From: CAYPOY01 sp964412395
Lineage (GTDB): Bacteria > Chloroflexota > Anaerolineae > B4-G1
Length of the DNA: 12,024 nucleotides
Direction: 5' to 3'
Assembly: GCA_964412395.1 (NCBI GenBank)
Contig: CAYPOY010000138.1
Location: 1 to 12,024 of the forward strand
A program made the translations under genes and the position numbers. The notes below the pieces were generated by a model. The model was not told where the DNA came from. It was given only the letters and a program-made list of their open reading frames with translations, and ran no database searches. This document shows, piece after piece, positions 6,984-12,024 of the stretch. The number at the start of each line of letters is the position of its first letter. Within the stretch, counting starts at the first letter, position 1.

Positions 6984-7286
6984 TCACCTTATTCCTGCCG
7001 GACGCTGGTCTTCCGGCAGGGCCAGCACTTTCTCGACTTCCGCCAGCGCGTCCCTGGGGCCGAAGCGCCGCACCCGCTTGCACTGAAAGGCCCACAACCG
7101 GCCCTCACGCCAGGCGACGATGTCGCGGCCCTGTTCGCTGCCAGCAGCGCCCAGGTGTTCGGCGCGTTCGTATCCCTCGCGCTCGACGAGCCAGAGGCAC
7201 AGCCGCCCGCCCGCTGAACCACTGACGCTGCTAAAGTCGCTGAGTTCACTGAAGCCTCTTTCAGTGTGCTCACTTCCCTCAGTGGT
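6984..7286 (-). pseudogene. Remnant of Mrr-like restriction-endonuclease N-terminal domain
   Basis: In the same frame as the HEAT/FGE remnant but ahead of an in-frame TGA (6984-6986), the minus strand encodes a recognisable nuclease-like segment: LWLVEREGYERAEHLGAAG, then EQGRDIVAWREGRLWAFQCK. The D-I-V-A-W and Q-C-K residues match the D-(15-20)-E/Q-x-K core of Mrr-type restriction endonuclease folds. The segment runs to LALPEDQRPAGIR and stops. The text resumes after the TGA with RQHPDILQEFF, which in intact relatives stands some 40 residues later, so a deletion is likely here. There is no ATG, GTG or TTG in frame between the preceding TGA (7287-7289, the stop of the DUF1156 gene) and the domain, so it has no start of its own. 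It is probably the N-terminal end of the gene whose C-terminal part lies at 5706-6983. Confidence 0.65.
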
Positions 7287-7290
7287 TCAG
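7214..7290. repeat. Nested palindrome at the junction of two gene remnants
   Basis: CTGAACCACTGA (7214-7225) is the exact reverse complement of TCAGTGGTTCAG (7279-7290). Inside lies a second hairpin, CACTGAA (7247-7253) against TTCAGTG (7260-7266), with flanking TGAG/CTCA pairs. The whole 77-bp element could fold as one long imperfect hairpin on either strand. It contains the stop codon of the DUF1156-like gene and fills the gap before the nuclease remnant. It may be a MITE/REP-type element or a transcript end without a T-tract. Confidence 0.6.
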
Positions 7291-8981
7291 TGATTTTGCC
7301 CCTCTACCACCGCGATCTCCTCCTCCAACCCATACAACTGGTACACGATCTGGTCAATCAGCCTGTCGGTTCGACTGAACAACGCTCGCGAGCACTGCGC
7401 TACGGGCTCCCAACGACAGAATGAGTTATTAGCATCAGCAATTTTGTCCAAGGTCATAGCCAAATATGTTGCCACAGCCTTCGATCGCTCTTGTGAGTAG
7501 CTCAACTGTAGCATCCTGGCATATGCAGCGCGAACATGCCTGGTAAAGGAGAGCAAGACGAGCAGTTGGCGTGGGGTGAAGAGTTGGCTCCATCTTTCAT
7601 ATCCATATAGCTTCACGAAGAACGCGCCACGTGCATCTACCAGTGGCAATGGCTCATCCGGCACATTTAGCGGACCAGCGAGGTGATCAGCGGTTTCCTC
7701 TTCCAGTGCCCGGATGCGCTGCCAGATAACCTCATCGTCCGGCCAAACTGTTGACTGCACTTCATTAATCGCAGAGTATCTCTTACCTCGCTCCTCCGGA
7801 TGCGTACAAACCACCGCCATCGGCTGCATACCGATGCGCCCGGCTTGCCCCTCCGCCTTGATGTAGCCGCTATCAACCACAGTGCCGCAGAAGGGGCAGG
7901 GCACGTTGCCGCGTCGGCTGCCCGCCGAGGGGTTAAAGCCCAGGCCCTCCAGTGTAGTCGCTTCCACCACCCGGTAGCGCACGTGCTTTTCACCCGGGAG
8001 CTTGCCACAGTTGGTCTCGGCGTCAGGACGCAGGGCCACGTAGCGGCCCGGTCTCGTCTTCGTTTTCTTCTTCTTGCACAGCCAAGTCTGCCGCGCCAGG
8101 GGCACCGTCCCACCGCAAGTAGGGTTCTTGCAGCGCACGGTGCGCGTCCAGAGGTAGGCCACGGGGGTCAGCATCCCGGCCCTGGCGTCGTAGCCCTCCT
8201 GACTTTCCTTGACAGCCATACCGAGGGCAAGTTGCTCGGGAGATTCCTCGCTGCGCTCGGAATGACGGGGGTCGGGGAGGGGGGGATAGAGGTCGCCGAT
8301 CTCGGCCCTGACCTGCTCCAACACCCATTGGCCCCAGTGCTCGACTTCGGCGGCGAGTCCAGCCCAGGTACCACCCTCACCCCCGGCCCCTCTCCCTCTG
8401 GGAGAGGGGAGACTGCCCCCGGCCCCTCTCCCAGAGGGAGAGGGGAGACTGCCCACGGCGGCGGGGTCGGGCTGGCCGTATTGCTGGGGATAGACGAGGG
8501 TGCAGAGTTCGATCAGGTGGGCGACGGGGTTCAGGTCTACGGCGTAGGCTTCGCAGCCCAACCGCAGCGCCTCCAGGGGGATCGCGCCGCCACCGGCGAA
8601 CATGTCGAGCACGCGGGGGCGGGGAGCGCGGCCCGCCTCGATGTCCTCCACGGTCACCAGTTCGCCCCGTTCTTCGGTCAGGCGTTGGGCGTGGGCCTCC
8701 AGGATGTGTTCCTGGGCCTCGGCGATGACGTGCTTCGAGCCCGGATATTTGCACAGGTCGGTCACAAATTGGGCGGCCTTCTTTGCCGCGTCCTTGTCCT
8801 CCGGCGCGGGGACCAGCGCACCGTAGATGGCGGCGCGGCAGGCAACCAGCGGACGGCGTGCCCACCACAGGTGCAGCGTGGAGATGTGTCCCTTGCGGAT
8901 GGATTTCTCCCGCCGTGATTCGGCGGAGATGGCTTCGATGGGGATGTAGTCTTCGATCAGGCGATGGTCGTTTGCGGTCAT
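7287..8981 (-). CDS. DUF1156 methylase-like protein, truncated (564 aa)
   Basis: DUF1156 proteins are large class I SAM-dependent DNA-methylase-like proteins, some linked to anti-phage gene clusters. The N-terminus has the family signature IRKGHISTLHLWWARRP (28-44). Motif I, VLDMFAGGGAIPLEAL, stands at 124-139, followed by AVDLNPVAHLIE. Two zinc-ribbon pieces are present (CKNPTC 284-289; CPFC 362-365). ATG 8981 is chosen because the DUF1156 signature begins shortly after it; the frame is open further upstream but runs into sixA. Intact relatives are, as I recall, about 900 aa and continue from NSFCRWEP (519-526) to a DPPYYD catalytic motif. Here the text jumps around residue 530 to TDRLIDQIVYQLYGLEEE, a tail typical of Eco57I-type methylases. 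The catalytic part is therefore absent and the product is probably inactive. Repeat-derived insertions lie at residues 178-201 and 239-248. It is 31 bp downstream of sixA on the same strand. Confidence 0.75.
   Translation of the reverse strand: MTANDHRLIEDYIPIEAISAESRREKSIRKGHISTLHLWWARRPLVACRAAIYGALVPAPEDKDAAKKAAQFVTDLCKYPGSKHVIAEAQEHILEAHAQRLTEERGELVTVEDIEAGRAPRPRVLDMFAGGGAIPLEALRLGCEAYAVDLNPVAHLIELCTLVYPQQYGQPDPAAVGSLPSPSGRGAGGSLPSPRGRGAGGEGGTWAGLAAEVEHWGQWVLEQVRAEIGDLYPPLPDPRHSERSEESPEQLALGMAVKESQEGYDARAGMLTPVAYLWTRTVRCKNPTCGGTVPLARQTWLCKKKKTKTRPGRYVALRPDAETNCGKLPGEKHVRYRVVEATTLEGLGFNPSAGSRRGNVPCPFCGTVVDSGYIKAEGQAGRIGMQPMAVVCTHPEERGKRYSAINEVQSTVWPDDEVIWQRIRALEEETADHLAGPLNVPDEPLPLVDARGAFFVKLYGYERWSQLFTPRQLLVLLSFTRHVRAAYARMLQLSYSQERSKAVATYLAMTLDKIADANNSFCRWEPVAQCSRALFSRTDRLIDQIVYQLYGLEEEIAVVEGQNH
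8242..8266 (-). repeat. REP-like element read in frame as RHSERSEESP
   Basis: The plus strand carries ATTCC at 8243-8247 and its complement GGAAT at 8259-8263 around a CG-rich centre. On the minus strand it reads in frame as HSERSEES inside the DUF1156-like protein. This peptide is a well-known spurious translation of a dispersed bacterial repeat, so I read it as a mobile palindrome captured in a coding region. It falls in a linker between the methylase core and the zinc-ribbon segment. Confidence 0.6.
8380..8451. repeat. Two tandem 36-bp hairpin repeats inside the DUF1156-like gene
   Basis: Copies lie at 8380-8415 and 8416-8451. Each has a perfect 10-bp stem, CCCCTCTCCC / GGGAGAGGGG (8387-8396 with 8400-8409; 8423-8432 with 8436-8445). 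The copies differ only in the 3-nt loop, TCT in one and AGA in the other, which are reverse complements. The 36-bp period is a multiple of three, so the host frame survives and gains GSLPSPSGRGAG and GSLPSPRGRGAG. The same motif is, from memory, a common intergenic repeat in Chloroflexota genomes. Confidence 0.75.
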
Positions 8982-9012
8982 TCGCTTGTTTCTATTCTCA
9001 TCCGGTAGGCAC

Positions 9013-9531
9013 TCACCGCGAAGCCTTGACGGTGTGTGTGCTCCGTTTCGGACAATCGAAGTACACCTGCGTAGGCCTGATGTGACCGACGTTTGCCCAT
9101 ATCTCAGTGTCGAACGTAAGCTCAACGATTCCACACGTTGGTACGTTGTCAATGTAGTGAGGGGAAAGGCAGTTGACGAGCTCAGTCAGGCTGGGGTTGT
9201 GTCCGAAGTACATCACGTGGTCCAAAGCATCATCAAAGCTCTGAATGACTCGGATCAATTCGGGCACACCTGCACCGTATATTCTTTCGTCTACAACGAT
9301 CTCCTCTAATGGATACCCAATCTCTTCGGCGATGACCTCAGCCGTTACGAGTGCCCGAGTGGCGGGGCTGGAGATCACCAGGTCCGGTCTGGACTTTCGC
9401 TCGGCCAGGCGCTTTCCCATTACGGGTGCATCTCGCTTACCACGTTTGCTCAGCGGTCTATCAAGATCTGAGAGATACGCTTTCTTCCAGCTAGACTTTG
9501 CGTGTCTAATCAGTGTCAGGTTCTTCGTCAA
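9013..9531 (-). CDS. sixA: SixA-type phosphohistidine phosphatase
   Basis: This is a 172-residue member of the histidine phosphatase superfamily, SixA branch. These cytoplasmic enzymes remove phosphate from phosphohistidine on phosphotransfer proteins. The catalytic RHG-type motif is LIRHAKSSW (7-15), with the nucleophilic His at residue 10. DRPLSKRGKRDAPVMGKRL follows, then SSPATRALVTAEVIAEE, and the second catalytic His lies in YFGHNPSLTELVN. Length and motif order are typical. The start is TTG at 9531: an in-frame stop lies just upstream and no ATG is available, while TTGAGG lies about 10 nt upstream as a possible ribosome binding site. It has its own promoter on the minus strand and a hairpin in its leader. 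The DUF1156-like remnant follows 31 bp downstream, but nothing links the two functions. Confidence 0.88.
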   Translation of the reverse strand: MTKNLTLIRHAKSSWKKAYLSDLDRPLSKRGKRDAPVMGKRLAERKSRPDLVISSPATRALVTAEVIAEEIGYPLEEIVVDERIYGAGVPELIRVIQSFDDALDHVMYFGHNPSLTELVNCLSPHYIDNVPTCGIVELTFDTEIWANVGHIRPTQVYFDCPKRSTHTVKASR

Positions 9532-9580
9532 GGTTCTAATGCCTCAAGTACCTGCCTGAGCGGCTCCCACCGTCCTGGTC

Positions 9581-9616
9581 ATAGCCTCGCGGACTCTGCG
9601 AAAGCTGCGAGGCTAT
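9581..9616 (-). promoter_or_regulatory. 5'-terminal stem-loop in the sixA leader
   Basis: ATAGCCTCGC (9581-9590) and GCGAGGCTAT (9607-9616) form a perfect 10-bp stem around a 16-nt loop. Transcription from the proposed sixA promoter would start near 9618, so the hairpin would sit within two or three bases of the mRNA 5' end. Such 5' stem-loops can protect an mRNA from decay. On the plus strand it resembles a terminator with a weak T-rich tail, but no plus-strand gene ends here. Confidence 0.55.
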
Positions 9617-9624
9617 CTTTGTGT

Positions 9625-9653
9625 ATTATACCCATTCCCACCCTTCTGTACAA
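9625..9653 (-). promoter_or_regulatory. Sigma-70-type promoter of sixA
   Basis: Read on the minus strand, TTGTAC (9653-9648) and the perfect consensus -10 TATAAT (9630-9625) are separated by 17 bp. Transcription would begin near 9618 and leave a leader of about 87 nt before the TTG start. The region 9654-9888, between this promoter and the divergent one, holds no gene that I can support. It has only two short hairpins and an imperfect repeat of GGAAACCCT-type sequence at 9729-9743 and 9797-9811. Confidence 0.7.
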
Positions 9654-9888
9654 ATCCCCAACCGCTTGGCCCTTCCACTTCAGCCGCGTCAGCGGCTACG
9701 TGTCTGGGGCTGCCGCCTGGACGGGGGCGGAAACCCTCGTACCACGATGGCCGCGATAGCGGCTCACACCTGCTGGACTACCTCATAGGCGAGCGAGGAA
9801 ACCCTTCTACCTCGCCCCGCTTCGCGGAAGCAGGACACATACGGCAGTCTCGTGAACAGCCATTCGAACGTCAATTGGGGTAAGTCAT

Positions 9889-9917
9889 TTGACAAATCCT
9901 GCCCTCAACGGTACAAT
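9889..9917 (+). promoter_or_regulatory. Near-consensus promoter for a leaderless transcript
   Basis: TTGACA (9889-9894), a perfect -35, and TACAAT (9912-9917) are spaced exactly 17 bp. The expected transcription start near 9924 is about three bases from the ATG at 9927, so the mRNA would be leaderless or nearly so. This also rules out the in-frame GTG at 9852 as the real start, because it lies upstream of the promoter. Confidence 0.75.
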
Positions 9918-9926
9918 GCCCCTCTG

Positions 9927-10754
9927 ATGCAAGAACCCGTCAAGCCCCTGGACCGCAATCGCCTGAGCGTGCTGGTGGCTGTACTTTTGCTGGGCAACGT
10001 GATCTTTTGCCTCATCGAATTGCCAGAGCACGTGTGGAAACTGGAACCTCTAGGGTCACCTCTGGAGATCCGTGTCACCGGTACCTGGCTGCTGATCGCG
10101 CTGATGGTTGGCCTGGTCTGCAGCGGTACCAACCTTACCTTGCACGACCATCCACACCTGGCAGAGCATCCCGGACGGCCCATTTACATCTTCTGGATCC
10201 TGCCCGGCGTGATGGCCGGATTTTCCGCTTATCTGCTGGCTCGCGCTCCCACGCGTCCCCTATTGATCGGGGGACTGATCCTGGCCGGTGTTGGCATAAG
10301 CCTGACCATCTCCGCCGAATACACCGCTGTCTCCCCTGATGCTCCTGGCTATCCTCTGGCCCAGCTCGCCCTCAACGTGCTCGCTTACCTGCTGGCCTTC
10401 ACCCTTTTTACCATCATCTATCACACCCGCACTCGTAGCCTGGTGACCGCCACCCTGACATTGCTCACGGCCACGCTGTCGGCACTTGACTTGCTGAGCG
10501 TGGCGGATGTGCAATTTAGGCGTGTACTTCTGTTTGCCGGCATCGTCGGTCTCATCATCGGCGAGAGCACCTGGGCCCTGAACTACTGGCAAATCAGCGC
10601 CTGGGTTGGCGGGTTGCTCCTGTTGCTTATATTCTACGTCGCTGTCAACGTGGCTCATCAGCACTTGCTGGAGCGCCTGAGCGTGTCAACGCTGGTGGAG
10701 TTCGCTGTCGTTGCCATCGTTGTATTGGTCATCATTTTGCTCAGAGCCCCTTGA
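9927..10754 (+). CDS. Polytopic membrane protein of unknown function (275 aa)
   Basis: I do not recognise a characterised function. After a short polar N-terminus (MQEPVKPLDRNRL) the protein has about eight or nine hydrophobic segments. They lie near residues 14-31, 53-70, 86-105, 111-130, 144-165, 168-190, 198-213, 217-236 and 250-272, so it is an integral membrane protein. Loops are short, and no catalytic or transport motif stands out. Its size and layout recall the uncharacterised DUF5656-type membrane proteins that I associate with Anaerolineae, but this is a weak recollection. The start at ATG 9927 follows from the strong promoter just upstream; there is no ribosome binding site before it, in keeping with leaderless translation. 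It is divergent from sixA and is followed by the glucan phosphorylase gene after 175 bp. Confidence 0.75.
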   Translation: MQEPVKPLDRNRLSVLVAVLLLGNVIFCLIELPEHVWKLEPLGSPLEIRVTGTWLLIALMVGLVCSGTNLTLHDHPHLAEHPGRPIYIFWILPGVMAGFSAYLLARAPTRPLLIGGLILAGVGISLTISAEYTAVSPDAPGYPLAQLALNVLAYLLAFTLFTIIYHTRTRSLVTATLTLLTATLSALDLLSVADVQFRRVLLFAGIVGLIIGESTWALNYWQISAWVGGLLLLLIFYVAVNVAHQHLLERLSVSTLVEFAVVAIVVLVIILLRAP

Positions 10755-10780
10755 ATATTTTTCGGCACAAAACGCTCCAA

Positions 10781-10797
10781 GCCCCCGTCTCGGGGGC
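10781..10797 (+). other. GC-rich hairpin downstream of the membrane protein gene
   Basis: GCCCCCG (10781-10787) pairs with CGGGGGC (10791-10797) around a TCT loop, 27 bp after the stop codon. No T-run follows, so it is not a clear intrinsic terminator. It may stabilise the 3' end or act with Rho. Confidence 0.4.
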
Positions 10798-10877
10798 GTC
10801 CTATGCGACGAGAGCCCCCTGAACTTTTGAGGGCGCAAATTCTTTACAAACGAGTCAGAATTCTGGACGCAGATGCT

Positions 10878-10917
10878 CGCTGATTCGCTGACTCGCTGAC
10901 TCGCTGATTCGCTGATG
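10878..10917 (+). repeat. Five tandem copies of the 8-bp unit CGCTGAYT
   Basis: The units are CGCTGATT, CGCTGACT, CGCTGACT, CGCTGATT and CGCTGATG, in register with no gaps. The array ends just before the ribosome binding site of the glucan phosphorylase gene, so it lies in the 5' untranslated region or promoter. An 8-bp unit can change copy number by slippage. Confidence 0.85.
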
Positions 10918-10929
10918 AGAGGAGAATCC

Positions 10930-12024
10930 GTGCATACTGAAACCCCTTCGCTATCGGCCAAGGTCCCTCCACGCATCGCACGGCTGGAGGAACTGGCGTA
11001 CAACTTCTGGTGGAGTTGGCATCGTCAGGCCCGTGATCTGTTCAAGATGATGGACTATCCGCTGTGGCGCAGCACCGGTCATAACCCGGTGAAGATGCTG
11101 CTGGAGGCGTCGCCCGATCGGCTCGAGGCACTGGCTGCCGATCCGCTCTTCCTCCGCCAGTACGACGCCGTGCTAATGACACTTGACGCCGACCTGGGCA
11201 ACGGCCATCTCTGGTTCCCGGCCCAGTATCCCGACCTGACAGCCCGCTCCGTCGCCTACTTCTCCGCCGAGTTCGGGTTGCACCAATCGCTGCCCATCTA
11301 TTCAGGTGGTTTAGGAGTGCTGGCGGGCGACCATTGCAAAGAGGCCAGCGACATCGGACTGCCCTTCGTCGCGGTGGGCTTCCTCTACGAGATGGGGTAT
11401 TTCCGCCAGCGCATCACCGCCGATGGGTGGCAGGAGGCAATCTACCCGCGCTTTAAACCGGAAGAGGTCGCCGTTCGCGAGGCGCTGTGCGACGATGGAG
11501 AATGCCTGTTTATCCCAGTTGAAGTGGGCGACCGCACTGTACACCTGCAAGTCTGGCACGTCCAGGTTGGACGCACACGCCTCTACCTGATGGATGCCGA
11601 CAACGACCTGAATGCTCCCTGGGACCGGGAATTGACCGCCCGGGTGTACGGCGGAGACCAGGAGATGCGCATCCAGCAGGAGATCGTGCTGGGCATCGGC
11701 GGCATGCGGGTGCTGCGGGCACTGGGCATTGACCCGCTCATCTTTCACCTCAACGAGGGACACTCCGCCTTCCTGGTGCTGGAACGTGCGCGTGAACTGG
11801 TCGAGGCCGGGCAGTCATTCGACCAGGCCCGCCAGGCGGTGCGGGCGACGACTGTCTTCACCACACACACACCAGTGCCAGCAGGTCACGACGTTTTCCC
11901 CTTCCACCTGGTTGAGAAATACTTTCACGCCTATTGGCCCCGCCTGGGACTGAGCCGGGAGCAGTTCCTGGAACTGGGCAGCCACACGGGGGATCGGCAG
12001 GGCTTCAACATGACCGTGCTGGCG
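10930..12024 (+). CDS. glgP: Alpha-glucan phosphorylase, 5' part (runs off the window)
   Basis: This enzyme of glycosyltransferase family 35 releases glucose-1-phosphate from the ends of glycogen or maltodextrins in the cytoplasm, using pyridoxal phosphate. The first 365 residues are present. The N-terminal DUF3417-type domain (ARLEELAYNFWWSWHRQARDL) marks the short bacterial and archaeal phosphorylase branch. Then come YFSAEFGLHQSLPIYSGGLG, LAGDHCKEASDIGLP, GYFRQRI, FHLNEGHSAF and FTTHTPVPAGHDVF, all highly conserved. The pyridoxal-phosphate lysine lies in the missing C-terminal part. The start is GTG at 10930, with GGAG at 10921-10924, spaced 5 nt. An 8-bp tandem repeat lies immediately upstream. 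The part seen is intact. Confidence 0.93.
   Translation, partial: MHTETPSLSAKVPPRIARLEELAYNFWWSWHRQARDLFKMMDYPLWRSTGHNPVKMLLEASPDRLEALAADPLFLRQYDAVLMTLDADLGNGHLWFPAQYPDLTARSVAYFSAEFGLHQSLPIYSGGLGVLAGDHCKEASDIGLPFVAVGFLYEMGYFRQRITADGWQEAIYPRFKPEEVAVREALCDDGECLFIPVEVGDRTVHLQVWHVQVGRTRLYLMDADNDLNAPWDRELTARVYGGDQEMRIQQEIVLGIGGMRVLRALGIDPLIFHLNEGHSAFLVLERARELVEAGQSFDQARQAVRATTVFTTHTPVPAGHDVFPFHLVEKYFHAYWPRLGLSREQFLELGSHTGDRQGFNMTVLA

Noticed and set aside
6322..7217. Long + strand open frames opposite the HEAT/FGE and nuclease remnants
   Set aside because: The minus strand carries recognisable domains, and the plus-strand translations are Arg/Ser/Pro-rich shadows.
7800..8918. A 372-codon open frame on the + strand opposite the DUF1156-like gene
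   Set aside because: It is the complement of a gene with clear family motifs and consists of low-complexity residues from GC-rich codons; no motif is recognised.
9581..9624. The hairpin read as a + strand intrinsic terminator
   Set aside because: No plus-strand gene ends nearby. The position just after a minus-strand TATAAT promoter makes a 5' leader hairpin more likely.
9661..9860. Imperfect repeats (9729-9743, 9797-9811), short hairpins and open frames between the divergent promoters
   Set aside because: The similarity is short and the hairpins have only 5-6 bp stems. The frames lack ribosome binding sites and known motifs, so I see no supportable gene or element.

Overview
The window looks like a piece of a GC-rich bacterial chromosome, most likely from the Chloroflexota (Anaerolineae-like). 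This rests on recalled gene content and is not proven: a STAND/BTAD activator, a DUF1156 methylase-like gene, a decayed endonuclease/STAND/FGE-sulfatase gene, a short DUF3417-type glucan phosphorylase, and dispersed palindromes that read in frame as 'SLPSPSGRGAGG' and 'HSERSEESP'. No rRNA, tRNA, CRISPR array or intact transposase was seen.

Region 1 (1-3640, + strand) holds a 1069-residue STAND-type regulator with a MalT-like ATPase, TPR repeats, a winged helix and a BTAD domain. It has its own promoter and ends in a strong hairpin terminator.

Region 2 (3641-5709, + strand) is the most interesting part. A promoter with two direct repeats next to its -10 box precedes a run of tiny genes. The first encodes a probable exported peptide of 66 aa. 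Three peptides of 65-69 aa follow that resemble the NHLP-clan / Os1348-type leader peptides of RiPP precursors, two of them a recent tandem duplication. Last comes an ImmA/IrrE-fold protein whose HExxH zinc motif is lost. No RiPP-modifying enzyme is visible. The regulator, peptides and pseudo-protease may form an uncharacterised peptide-based regulatory or natural-product module.

Region 3 (5706-8981, - strand) looks like a decaying defence island. It contains a STAND-type protein reduced to an Mrr-like nuclease fragment plus a HEAT/FGE-sulfatase fragment, and a DUF1156 methylase-like gene that has lost its catalytic DPPY part. The DUF1156 frame is invaded in frame by REP-like hairpins, and a nested palindrome marks the junction of the two remnants.

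Region 4 (9013-12024) has a SixA-type phosphohistidine phosphatase (- strand) with a 5'-terminal stem-loop in its leader. A divergent polytopic membrane protein (+ strand) has a near-consensus promoter that implies a leaderless mRNA. The 5' part of an alpha-glucan phosphorylase gene follows, with an 8-bp tandem repeat just before its ribosome binding site, and runs off the window.
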